A stretch of 40,446 nucleotides of DNA from a virus. The notes under the pieces are model-generated. The model was given only the letters and a program-made list of their open reading frames with translations. It searched no databases and was not told the origin of the DNA. Position 1 is the first letter of the stretch. Every line of letters starts with the position of its first letter. Where the stretch lies: the IMG/VR virus record IMGVR_UViG_3300043433_000087, positions 1 through 40,446 of that record; one strand, written 5' to 3'. Below, in pieces: positions 6,782-13,399 of this stretch. Made by a program: the position numbers and the translations under genes.

Positions 6782-6873
6782 CTGAGTGACTCGCCCGGCC
6801 TATCTCTCGGTAAGCCATCAGGGCTATTTAGCGCCGCCCAGCCGGCGTAGTGCTCACCGGGCGAATCACTCAG
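6782..6873 (-). promoter_or_regulatory. Large imperfect inverted repeat in the PL leader
   Basis: Arms at 6782-6798 and 6857-6873 pair over 17 bases with one mismatch. The 58-bp spacer holds a further GC-rich hairpin near 6831-6846. PL transcripts would carry this structure about 150-250 nt from their 5' end, before the first gene. A structured early leader could be an antitermination element or attenuator; no function is shown by sequence. Confidence 0.4.
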
Positions 6874-7026
6874 ACAACTGCGGTTAGGTGCTACATGCCG
6901 CATTTCGCTTGCTCCTGGCTGCCCTAAGGCTTAACCGTTTGGAGCTACACCCTTGAGATGCCGTTCTCTTTCTCCCGTTTTGGCTTGCTTCGCTACGCGG
7001 GCATCGGTGTATTGCGGTGGTGCGTA

Positions 7027-7080
7027 TTTGCGAACGATAAGGCATACCTAATTATATGTCAATAGGCATTCCTAATTTTT
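7027..7080 (-). promoter_or_regulatory. Early leftward promoter PL with two operators
   Basis: On the minus strand, TTGACA (7062-7057) is followed after 17 bp by TATCGT (7039-7034). Two near-palindromic sites overlap it: TAAGGCATACCTAA at 7038-7051 and ATAGGCATTCCTAA at 7062-7075, 24 bp apart. The same motif, TTGACA and spacing are found at PR (14675-14716), so one repressor should control both. This is the only strong leftward promoter seen upstream of the integrase operon. Confidence 0.8.
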
Positions 7081-7300
7081 ATGGCACAATAGATACATTC
7101 CGCAGCACTTTGGGTTCACAAGATCCGATAGAAGGAATACCCACTGCCCGCTCTAGGACTGCTAAAGGGTAGTGGCCATACGCATGGTGATTGGCACAAA
7201 TGGCACACGCCGTAATGAACCGGCAAATAACGCGCTCTCGCCAAGCCGGGCTAACAGTCCCCAGCCGTATTAGATGCAAAATGTAAGCAACTAACCGTAA
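7080..7300. other. Intergenic region between PL and the P63C promoter
   Basis: No convincing gene. A minus-strand open frame crosses it but starts inside the P63C gene, lacks a ribosome-binding site and has no recognisable domain. A hairpin with arms CCACTGCCC (7141-7149) and GGGTAGTGG (7167-7175) and a small one (CCAT..ATGG) just after it could belong to a short RNA, but no promoter for one is evident. Confidence 0.4.
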
Positions 7301-7304
7301 TGCG

Positions 7305-7364
7305 TGCTTGCTAAATAATTGATTCGAGTCTACAATGCAAGCAAAAATATATAGGAGTGCTTGC
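7305..7364 (+). promoter_or_regulatory. P63C gene promoter with TGCTTGC sites
   Basis: TTGCTA (7308-7313), a 17-bp spacer and TACAAT (7331-7336) form a good sigma70 promoter. TGCTTGC overlaps the -35 (7305-7311), its inverse GCAAGCA follows the -10 (7337-7343), and a third copy lies between ribosome-binding site and start (7358-7364). Symmetric sites on both sides of a promoter suggest an operator, perhaps for autoregulation. Confidence 0.55.
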
Positions 7365-7365
7365 A

Positions 7366-8388
7366 ATGGACAATAATGAGAAAACCGGAAGAGCGAAAGG
7401 CGGTTTAGCAAGAGCCGCGAAATTGACCCAGGAAGAAAGAAGCGCGATCGCCAGAAAAGGGGCGATGGCTAAGAAAGCCAATAAAAATTCCATTGGTCTA
7501 CCACGTGCCGTTTTTGGCTCGCGGGACAACCCGCTGATGATCGGTGATTTATCCGTTGGCTGCTATGTATTGGAAGACGGAACACGTATTCTTACACAGG
7601 AGAGCTTTCTTACCGTTCTAGGCCGAGCAGCTAAGGCAAAGGGTGGGCACGGTGTCAGAACTGTAGTCGACAACCTCCCACCGTTTTTAGCCGCAGCAAA
7701 TCTTAAGCCATTGATTGATATAGAAATAACAAAGTCGACAACGCCGATAGAATTTATTTCACCAACTGGCGCTAAGGTATATGGGTATGCTGCGGAACTG
7801 CTTCCTGAAGTGTGCCGCGTATACCTATCGGCACGAGATAATGGCGTCTTGTTGCCAAGCCAGGAACACATTGCAGAACGAGCAGACATGCTTGTTCGTT
7901 CGCTGGCAAGTATTGGTATCGTGGCTCTCGTCGATGAGGCTACTGGCTATCAAGAGGTTCGTGACAAAAAAGCCCTATCGGCACTCTTGGATAAGTATCT
8001 CTTACAAGAGTTCGCAAAGTGGGCAAAGCGATTTCCAGACACATTTTATAAGGAGATGTTCCGATTGCGCGGATGGGAATATCCTACTATTTCGGGCGGT
8101 AAGCCAGGCGTTGTTGGCCGCTTTACAATGGACATTGTTTACCACCGTTTAGCACCTGGTCTAGTTAAAGAACTTGAAACAAGAAACCCCAAGGTAGATA
8201 ACGGTCGCCGCAAGTCTACGCATCATCAGTGGCTTACAGAAGACGTGGGCCACCCAGCTCTCAGCGAGCATATCCACGCAGTAACCGGTCTAATGCGTGC
8301 CGCTGATGATTGGGATCAGTTCAAGCGAATGTTAGATAGATCTTTTCCAGTGAAGGGTAATCAACTGCCATTAGCTTTTGAAGACTAG
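7366..8388 (+). CDS. P63C-domain protein
   Basis: 340 residues from ATG 7366 (AGGAG eight bases upstream). The N-terminus (KGGLARAAKLTQEERSAIARKGAMAKKA) is a basic helix-rich segment often seen in this family. Later come a middle domain (GCYVLEDGTRILTQESFLTVLGRA) and a C-terminal part with FPDTFYKEMFRLRGWEY and VVGRFTMDIVYHRLAPGLVKEL, which is the P63C signature. P63C proteins occur in phages and mobile elements; function unknown, DNA binding suspected. Monocistronic, with its own promoter, transcribed away from PL. Confidence 0.85.
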   Translation: MDNNEKTGRAKGGLARAAKLTQEERSAIARKGAMAKKANKNSIGLPRAVFGSRDNPLMIGDLSVGCYVLEDGTRILTQESFLTVLGRAAKAKGGHGVRTVVDNLPPFLAAANLKPLIDIEITKSTTPIEFISPTGAKVYGYAAELLPEVCRVYLSARDNGVLLPSQEHIAERADMLVRSLASIGIVALVDEATGYQEVRDKKALSALLDKYLLQEFAKWAKRFPDTFYKEMFRLRGWEYPTISGGKPGVVGRFTMDIVYHRLAPGLVKELETRNPKVDNGRRKSTHHQWLTEDVGHPALSEHIHAVTGLMRAADDWDQFKRMLDRSFPVKGNQLPLAFED

Positions 8389-8436
8389 CAATGGGCGCAC
8401 ATAAAAAACCCGCCTCAAGCAATGTCTGAAATTTCC

Positions 8437-8470
8437 TTGCGTTTTATTTATTTGTATATACAATAAAACC
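8437..8470 (+). promoter_or_regulatory. brnTA promoter and palindrome
   Basis: TTGCGT (8437-8442), a 16-bp spacer and TACAAT (8459-8464) place the transcription start at or next to the BrnT ATG (8471). A perfect palindrome, TTGTATATACAA (8452-8463), overlaps the -10. BrnA-BrnT complexes are known to repress their own promoter, so this palindrome is the likely operator. No Shine-Dalgarno sequence precedes the ATG, so the toxin message may be leaderless. Confidence 0.55.
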
Positions 8471-8734
8471 ATGCGATACGAATGGGACCCCAAAAAACTA
8501 GCCGAGAACGTGCAGAAGCACGGGGTTTGGTTTGGTGACGCAGACGCGTTTGAGTGGGAAACCGCACTGGTTAAGCATGACGACCGTAAGTACCCGGAAA
8601 CGCGGTTTAAAGCCATTGGTTACATTGGCATGCGTCTTTATCTCATGGTCTTCTGTTTTCGTGAGGTATCTGTTCGCATCATCAGTTTGAGAAAAGCAAG
8701 CCGTAAGGAGGTTAAGGAATATGCCGAAACTTAA
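8471..8734 (+). CDS. brnT: BrnT-family toxin (RelE-like ribonuclease)
   Basis: 87 residues with the BrnT pattern: YEWDPKKLAENVQKHGVWFGDA at the start, ETRFKAIGYIGMRLYLMVFCF in the middle, and VRIISLRKASRKEVKEY at the end. The RIISLRKASRKE segment carries the basic residues used for RNA cleavage in this family. BrnT cuts mRNA and stops growth until bound by BrnA. Length is normal. The antitoxin gene overlaps its end by 14 bases, the usual toxin-first order. Confidence 0.92.
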   Translation: MRYEWDPKKLAENVQKHGVWFGDADAFEWETALVKHDDRKYPETRFKAIGYIGMRLYLMVFCFREVSVRIISLRKASRKEVKEYAET

Positions 8735-9233
8735 AGCAGGTACGGTCATTCCAACCGTTGCAGAAGACAAGCGCATCAAGGAAGGTATCGCCCTGGATGA
8801 CAGTAATCCAGCGTGGACAAAGGCAGACTTTGCCAAGGCAAAGAAGGCCAGTGAGTTCTTTGACAAGAAGACTTATGCAGGCCTGGTCGAGCTCGAGAAG
8901 CGGGGGCGCGGCAAGCGTGGGCCACAAAAAGCACCGACTAAGGTGATGGCCAGTGTTCGCTTTGATACCGATGTTCTGGATCGTCTCAGGGGCCTTGGCC
9001 GAGGATGGTCAACTGTTGTGAATGAAAAAATGCGTGAGTGGCTTGAAACCGGGTCAACCACCTTTGTTGTAGCAAAGAAGGCAGCCAAAAGAACTGCCGT
9101 AACTCCGTCTCTGACGGGTAAAAAAGTGACTATGGGGAAGTACGTCTTGGGGAGCGGTAAGTCTGTCGCATCCAAACCTGTTGCTAGGGTTAGATCGGCA
9201 TCTAAAACCAAGTTAAAAACCCTTGAAAGGTAG
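8721..9233 (+). CDS. brnA: BrnA-like antitoxin with long basic C-terminal extension
   Basis: 170 residues, well above the roughly 80-110 of typical BrnA. The first half holds the BrnA/ribbon-helix-helix region (KVMASVRFDTDVLDRLRGLGRGWSTVVNEKMREWLE, about 74-110), which binds DNA and neutralises BrnT. After residue 115 comes about 55 residues rich in K, A, S, T and V, a low-complexity tail. It could bind nucleic acid or alter degradation. AAGGAGG lies before the ATG. This gene and the next are probably cotranscribed. Confidence 0.85.
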   Translation: MPKLKAGTVIPTVAEDKRIKEGIALDDSNPAWTKADFAKAKKASEFFDKKTYAGLVELEKRGRGKRGPQKAPTKVMASVRFDTDVLDRLRGLGRGWSTVVNEKMREWLETGSTTFVVAKKAAKRTAVTPSLTGKKVTMGKYVLGSGKSVASKPVARVRSASKTKLKTLER

Positions 9234-9239
9234 TGTCTT

Positions 9240-9485
9240 ATGGTTACAAAGAAGGATCGTATTGTTTCTCAGCGGAAAGACGGCTTATGGGAAAACAAGC
9301 GGGTTGGGGCAGATCGTCCAGCTGGCTTGCATAATACTCAAAAGCAAGCTGAGTCAGAGGCTAGAAGGATGCTCAACAACGCTGGTGGTGGTGAGTTAAT
9401 TACCAAAGGTATAGATCAAAAGATCAGGAGTAAGGACACCATTGGTAAGAAAGACCCGTGCCCACCAAAAGACAAAGAGCACTAA
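9240..9485 (+). CDS. DUF2188-like small protein
   Basis: 81 residues beginning MVTKKDRIVSQRKDGLWENKRVGADRP, then AGLHNTQKQAESEARRMLNNAGGGELI. This is the DUF2188 layout (short strands with a W, then a helix with TQKQAE). Six bases separate it from the antitoxin stop, so it is a third gene of the brn operon. DUF2188 function is not known. A strong terminator follows at once. Confidence 0.7.
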   Translation: MVTKKDRIVSQRKDGLWENKRVGADRPAGLHNTQKQAESEARRMLNNAGGGELITKGIDQKIRSKDTIGKKDPCPPKDKEH

Positions 9486-9489
9486 AGAG

Positions 9490-9516
9490 AAACCCGCCCG
9501 CGTGGCGGGTTTCGTT
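9490..9516 (+). terminator. Rho-independent terminator of the brn operon
   Basis: AAACCCGCC (9490-9498) pairs with GGCGGGTTT (9504-9512) around a 5-base loop, ending in a T-rich stretch, five bases after the DUF2188 stop. Confidence 0.85.
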
Positions 9517-9540
9517 TGGTCGCCGGCCACGAACGCTCAA

Positions 9541-9563
9541 CAAAAAACCCGCCGAAGCGGGTT
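9541..9563 (-). terminator. Terminator-like hairpin, minus orientation
   Basis: AACCCGC (9546-9552) pairs with GCGGGTT (9557-9563) around CGAA. On the minus strand it is followed by a run of six T, so it would stop leftward transcription coming from the right. No leftward gene is seen in 9564-10700. Confidence 0.6.
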
Positions 9564-9862
9564 AGCGTTAGCTGGAAGATCATTGTGTCTCGCACCGCCG
9601 ACAGCCTGGGGAGTCAGGCCGATCAACGCCTAATTTCCATAAATTTCAGTTGCTTACCACATTTTGGCGGGTTTGTGTAACGCTCTGATGCGTAACGCAT
9701 AATTCAAAATTAAGTGTTGCACATGCAAGTAAATTTCTATAAAGTGAAGGCGTGACAAGTTGATCTCCAAGCAAGGGCCGCATTCCGGTCTTTTTTGCGT
9801 GGTAAATTCACTTGGACTAAAGAAAGAATTTTGAGGTTGCATTCATTTTGAAGGGGGTCATC
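9564..9862 (+). other. Non-coding stretch with weak promoter, palindrome and attenuator-like hairpin
   Basis: No gene is supported. A palindrome, ATGCGT-A-ACGCAT, lies at 9688-9700. TTGCAC (9717-9722) and TATAAA (9738-9743) form a weak promoter with 15-bp spacing. A GGGCCG/CGGTCT hairpin (9775-9791) followed by six T could end a short RNA or attenuate transcription into the next gene. Confidence 0.35.
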
Positions 9863-10063
9863 ATGTCTGCCATTACTACCGGTCGTTTCAAGTTCTCTAC
9901 AAAAGACGCGAAGACCATTGAGGCAGCATTCGAGAAAGGTATCATGGAGCTTAACAAGTCTCTAGCTACCAGAAGCGGTTTGCGCGCCGACGCAAACAAT
10001 CACTTTGACGAGAAGTTCCATGAGGCGCTGCTGCGCGGCGAACATCTTAAACAGCCAGCCTAA
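9863..10063 (+). CDS. Hypothetical small protein
   Basis: 66 residues from ATG 9863, chosen because AAGGGGG lies five bases upstream (the open frame starts 15 bases earlier at a TTG). Sequence MSAITTGRFKFSTKDAKTIEAAF..., then helices with ELNKSLATRSGLRADANNHFDEKFHEALL. No domain recognised. Precedes the 197-residue gene by about 30 bases and may share its transcript. Confidence 0.5.
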   Translation: MSAITTGRFKFSTKDAKTIEAAFEKGIMELNKSLATRSGLRADANNHFDEKFHEALLRGEHLKQPA

Positions 10064-10092
10064 TCGCTGTTGGCTATTATTGGCTGCTGCTT

Positions 10093-10686
10093 ATGTCTTT
10101 AGATGTCGGTGCAAAGAAGTACCTGCGTGAAACGATTGAACTCTTCGTTGATTTAATTGAGATAGTTGCCGAAGAGGAAAACAAACCAAACCCAATTCAG
10201 TGTCGTAATGACTACGTCAAGTTCGTCATTACGTACATTGACCAGATCGTTATTAACTGGCGAACCGGCGTTGAGTACTACCTAAACTTCTACGATGTAT
10301 TCCCAAGCGACGGCAAGTGCGATGAGTTCAAAAACATCTACTTCATCGGAACTTCAATAAGCCAAAAACTACAGGATCGTGGTGTATCTGATCTGGCTAA
10401 ATTCCAGCAAATTGCTGTTATGAAGTTGCTTGATTACAGATTGTTCAAGGATGCCAATACGCTACGCCCTGAGCTATCTTTTAGAATTCGCCAATCAATC
10501 AATTTCAATAAGATCGATGAGGACCTTGGTCGATTCGGTTGGTACATGATTTATAAGTGCCTATTCAATGCAGCTATGGATGCAAAGAAGGTGGCTGTAA
10601 ATCCACCGAAGAAAAAACCTGTTGCGGCAAAAAAGGCAAAGCCAAAAGAGACCGTAGCCAAAGCGGCAACTAAAGCAAAGAAATGA
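10093..10686 (+). CDS. Unknown protein with histone-like basic tail
   Basis: 197 residues. The body (1-165) is mostly helical with conserved-looking aromatic stretches (YVKFVITYIDQIVINWRTGVEYYLNFYDVF, GRFGWYMIYKCLF). The last 30 residues are almost all K, A, P, V and T (PPKKKPVAAKKAKPKETV), like histone H1 or AlgP-type tails, suggesting DNA or RNA contact. No family recognised. A strong terminator follows two bases after the stop. Confidence 0.6.
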   Translation: MSLDVGAKKYLRETIELFVDLIEIVAEEENKPNPIQCRNDYVKFVITYIDQIVINWRTGVEYYLNFYDVFPSDGKCDEFKNIYFIGTSISQKLQDRGVSDLAKFQQIAVMKLLDYRLFKDANTLRPELSFRIRQSINFNKIDEDLGRFGWYMIYKCLFNAAMDAKKVAVNPPKKKPVAAKKAKPKETVAKAATKAKK

Positions 10687-10687
10687 C

Positions 10688-10712
10688 AAAGCCCCGCAAG
10701 GGGCTTTTTGTT
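10688..10712. terminator. Terminator between convergent genes
   Basis: AAAGCCCC (10688-10695) pairs with GGGGCTTT (10700-10707) around GCAA, then T-rich. It ends the 197-residue gene and may also serve the leftward gene cluster ending at 10729. Confidence 0.85.
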
Positions 10713-10728
10713 GTGCTTCAGAAATAGG

Positions 10729-10935
10729 TCAGTCTTCGTAGCACCCATCAAGCTTTGATGCTGCAGCTTGGTATGCCTTTTCTTCAGAGTCAAACGGCCC
10801 GTAGGTTGATTGTTGAGAGCTGTGGCGCCATATCCAACCACTAGAAGTTTGCTCCACAACAATATGAGCATATCTCCTCTCATAAAGGCCGCTGCTGTCT
10901 GGGCCAATTTCAATCATAAGTTCACGCATTGCCAT
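10729..10935 (-). CDS. Hypothetical small protein
   Basis: 68 residues from ATG 10935, preceded by AAGGAG seven bases away. Composition: MRELMIEIGPDSSGLYERRYAHIVVEQ..., then WIWRHSSQQSTYGPFDSEEKAYQAAASKL. The GPFDSEEKAYQAA pattern after a strand is typical of small beta-helix proteins that end in a helix (like DUF2188-type folds). Function unknown. Last gene of the leftward cluster. Confidence 0.55.
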   Translation of the reverse strand: MAMRELMIEIGPDSSGLYERRYAHIVVEQTSSGWIWRHSSQQSTYGPFDSEEKAYQAAASKLDGCYED

Positions 10936-10938
10936 GCT

Positions 10939-11178
10939 TCACTCCTTGGTTGAATTGCTATTCTTCGTATAAACCTCAGCCCTGTCGTACTGATCCCCAG
11001 CAGCCAGCATCATCTCCGTGACCTCATACACCACCTTATCCGCAGCCTCTTTGTCGTAACCGGGCAGGGCAGGGTCTAGCACTACATCCGTCTGTACAGC
11101 CAGTATCCGGTCAAGCGTGAACTGGCCACTCGGCATGATGGTCACGATGCGGTCGGTGCATTGTTTGGTGATGGTCAT
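10939..11178 (-). CDS. Hypothetical small protein
   Basis: 79 residues: MTITKQCTDRIVTIMPSGQFTLDRILAV, then ALPGYDKEAADKVVYEVTEMMLAAGDQYDRAEVY. Mixed strand-helix, acidic. No domain recognised. It begins two bases after the HEPN gene stop and ends just before the next gene, so it may belong to the same operon. Confidence 0.5.
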   Translation of the reverse strand: MTITKQCTDRIVTIMPSGQFTLDRILAVQTDVVLDPALPGYDKEAADKVVYEVTEMMLAAGDQYDRAEVYTKNSNSTKE

Positions 11179-11180
11179 AG

Positions 11181-11555
11181 TTAAACAATTTGCATCAATC
11201 TCTCGGCTTCAGCGATTGTTTGCTGGGCGAGATTGCTTTGTACCGTTTCGCTTAAGTGATAATCAGACTTAACCCGATGAGGCTTGATCATCTTTAAGAT
11301 GTATCCTACCCGGCGTGATTTGGTGGAAAGAGGGTCGCTTCTCGGTATGGTCGGGTTTGTAAGGCGCTGTATTAAACCTTCGTGCGCACCAACGTTAGCT
11401 GGTGCGATACCGAAGCTAGGCAATCCATCATGAAACGCTTTGGCCACATGATATGCAGCGTAGTAACCGCGACCAACTGCGTTTCTTATTTCAGGCTCGC
11501 TGGTTAGCGAAATGGATTTGGCTTGAGCTAGTAGTTGTTCAGGCGTAATTGGCAT
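11181..11555 (-). CDS. HEPN-domain protein (UPF0332-like)
   Basis: 124 residues from ATG 11555. Residues 18-45 read SEPEIRNAVGRGYYAAYHVAKAFHD, the core helix of HEPN/UPF0332 proteins (YYAAYHVAKA). R29 and H36 form an R-x6-H motif, within the R-x4-6-H range of HEPN ribonucleases. Many HEPN proteins are RNases in toxin-antitoxin or antiphage systems; some are inactive. It overlaps the 257-residue gene by 17 bases and so is very likely its functional partner. Catalytic activity is inferred. Confidence 0.75.
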   Translation of the reverse strand: MPITPEQLLAQAKSISLTSEPEIRNAVGRGYYAAYHVAKAFHDGLPSFGIAPANVGAHEGLIQRLTNPTIPRSDPLSTKSRRVGYILKMIKPHRVKSDYHLSETVQSNLAQQTIAEAERLMQIV

Positions 11556-12312
11556 TTGACGAGATGAATGACACGCAAAAGGCATTAGGGATACGTTCTG
11601 GCATAGCAGCAATTTTTTCAGCCAGTTCAAAGTTCATTTCTGAAGCTTCATTCGGGCTCAAAGGCACTTCGTATTGAAAGTGAGCGCAACCACTGTCACC
11701 GTATTCAGATGACTCAATAAAGAAGTGCGGACCACTACCAACAAAAAATGCTTTGCGACTACGCAACACCTCTCCAGCGGCATCAAGCAGGCGCATTGCG
11801 TCCTCTTGCGTTGTGCCGTCTTTTTCAAGAAGGTTGATGACCTTTTTAAAGCCATCTACACCTAGTCCGGAGAGATCCAGTTCCATCACCTTCGCCTCAT
11901 CTAAGAAGCGCTTAAGCGTCTCAAAAGCCCCGTAGGAAAAACCATTTTCAGCAAGTTCGGTAAACCTACCTTTAGTTGGGGCCCCAATTTCTCCGTATAG
12001 TGTAACACCTTCAGAAAAGTAGCCTAAATTTATAGCCGAAATCATCCAATGGTCTTTTGCAGCGTCTGGGTTACCTAATTGTGAGGCATTCTTGAATGCA
12101 TATCTTGCCTGGTCCATATCACCGCAAAGGCTGGCTATCATCCCTTTTGCGTACCAACCAGCCTCAGCATCAACATGAATCAGCTTTGATGATTGCGCAT
12201 CGAGCAGTTTAATGACAAGGCTATTTCTGTCTTGATAGAACCTAACTTGAGAGAACTGGTCGTTAATCTTGTCGATCAGATCAATGGCTATGGTTTGGGG
12301 TTGGTTAATCAT
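11539..12312 (-). CDS. TPR-like protein paired with the HEPN gene
   Basis: 257 residues, no family recognised with certainty. Residues 45-115 show helical hairpins like tetratricopeptide repeats (AGWYAKGMIASLCGDMDQARYAFKNA). The second half has ELDLSGLGVDGFKKVINLL and then a beta-rich part (FFVGSGPHFFIESSEYGDSG), ending NAFCVSFISS. The 17-base overlap with the HEPN gene argues for a two-gene unit in which this protein could be sensor or antitoxin. Weak ribosome-binding site at ATG 12312. Confidence 0.6.
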   Translation of the reverse strand: MINQPQTIAIDLIDKINDQFSQVRFYQDRNSLVIKLLDAQSSKLIHVDAEAGWYAKGMIASLCGDMDQARYAFKNASQLGNPDAAKDHWMISAINLGYFSEGVTLYGEIGAPTKGRFTELAENGFSYGAFETLKRFLDEAKVMELDLSGLGVDGFKKVINLLEKDGTTQEDAMRLLDAAGEVLRSRKAFFVGSGPHFFIESSEYGDSGCAHFQYEVPLSPNEASEMNFELAEKIAAMPERIPNAFCVSFISSNANYA

Positions 12313-12336
12313 GGCTGGAAAGTATTCGAAAATTTG

Positions 12337-12618
12337 TCATCTCATTGCCCTGCAGGTCTTCACATCTTCTTTGGTCTTGCGGCGGTGCGATGTCACAGTG
12401 AGCCATTGCATGTTATCTGCCGTATCAGATCCACCAGCGCATAGCGGCTTGATGTGGTCTATCTCATAGCCTGGGCATGATCCCTTGGTATTCCCATTCA
12501 TAGGGCAGGGCACTATGCGCTTGAACTCTGCCTTAGCCTGCTGTGAGCGGGTTGCGCCTGCCAATGCGTCGGGTGGCAGGGTGAGTGCAAGGCAAGCTAG
12601 AAGGGCGGGGATTATCAT
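12337..12618 (-). CDS. Exported HNH nuclease-like protein
   Basis: 93 residues. MIIPALLACLALTLPPDALAG looks like a signal peptide cut near ALA. The mature part contains two Cys (CPMNGNTKGSC), then the HNH core YEIDHIKPLCAGGSDTADNMQWLT and HRRKTKEDV. Small HNH proteins with signal peptides occur in several prophages; the role of exporting one is not established. It lies 24 bases before the TPR-like gene on the same strand. Confidence 0.8.
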   Translation of the reverse strand: MIIPALLACLALTLPPDALAGATRSQQAKAEFKRIVPCPMNGNTKGSCPGYEIDHIKPLCAGGSDTADNMQWLTVTSHRRKTKEDVKTCRAMR

Positions 12619-12642
12619 TAACTAAAGGTTGATTGTTTACGG

Positions 12643-13101
12643 TTATGATTTTAAAAGGCTGTCAAATTTCTGTTTGTCTTTCTTTGGCCCAATGATCTGC
12701 CAGCGTATATCAACGTATCCGTTTTTTCCTATGAATATCCGAACAAGCCTAGCTCTGACATCAGCGGCAAGCCCGCTATTGACTATCTGCTTTGCATCTT
12801 CTCTAGGAACGTATCCTATGAAGTAGCGCCCAGTTTTTGCCGTTCCGATCACCTTGATGGCATTTTGATCCGCAGGATTGTTTGGCTCTGGCTCAAGCTC
12901 AAGACCCTGTTCGTCGGAGAGGGCAAATCTTAGAAAATCCATTTTTCTGTGTTTGATTCCAACGATATCAGCGTTTTTTATGTATATCTGATACCCCGTT
13001 GGTATTGGGTCATGAAAATTAAATGCGCCTTGTTTTTGGCGCTTTTTGACAAAGAAATAGAGCAAAACAACTAAAAGCAATAGTATGAGAAGCAGCTCCA
13101 T
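12643..13101 (-). CDS. Membrane-anchored HIRAN-domain protein
   Basis: 152 residues. Residues 2-18 (ELLLILLLLVVLLYFFV) form one transmembrane helix followed by KKRQKQG, which places the rest in the cytoplasm. Residues 45-125 fit a HIRAN domain (GIKHRKMDFLRFA, ELEPEPNNPADQNAIKVIG, GRYFIGYVPREDAKQI). HIRAN domains recognise 3' DNA ends or unusual DNA in repair proteins. A membrane-bound HIRAN could sense incoming or damaged DNA at the membrane; that is inference. Confidence 0.8.
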   Translation of the reverse strand: MELLLILLLLVVLLYFFVKKRQKQGAFNFHDPIPTGYQIYIKNADIVGIKHRKMDFLRFALSDEQGLELEPEPNNPADQNAIKVIGTAKTGRYFIGYVPREDAKQIVNSGLAADVRARLVRIFIGKNGYVDIRWQIIGPKKDKQKFDSLLKS

Positions 13102-13145
13102 CCTTTTAAGCCCCCGTCTTTAATCAAGTCAATAGGCAGTTGTAA

Positions 13146-13325
13146 TCACTTGCCGGTACAGATCTTCTTAGACGCACTGGTAGAGCCATCTTTGCAGATG
13201 AACTTACCATTAGAGCAGTGTGAAACGCCGCCTTTCTTCCCAGAGCACGGGGTATTTCCTGCTAGCGCAGCGGTTGAAGCGAGGCTAAAAAGTGCTGTTA
13301 TAGCTAGTAATGTAAGTTTTTTCAT
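13146..13325 (-). CDS. Small secreted Cys-rich protein
   Basis: 59 residues from ATG 13325. A signal peptide (MKKLTLLAITALFSLASTAALA) is followed by a short mature peptide with four Cys: CSGKKGGVSHCSNGKFICKDGS...KKICTGK. Similar peptides are found scattered in proteobacterial genomes and prophages; function unknown. Probably periplasmic with two disulfides. The alternative TTG start at 13361 is less likely. Confidence 0.65.
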   Translation of the reverse strand: MKKLTLLAITALFSLASTAALAGNTPCSGKKGGVSHCSNGKFICKDGSTSASKKICTGK

Positions 13326-13399
13326 GGTGTCAATTACCGTTATTTGAAGAATTCTGAACAATGAAGAAATATGGATATTATTTAATTTCTATTTGTTAG

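Noticed and set aside
7079-7411. Leftward 110-residue open frame between PL and the P63C gene
   Set aside because: It begins inside the P63C gene, crosses that gene's promoter, lacks a ribosome-binding site and has no recognisable pattern.
8400-8420. AAAAAACCCGCCTC after the P63C gene as a terminator
   Set aside because: The matching GGCGGG arm is missing, so no hairpin can form; it may be a decayed terminator.
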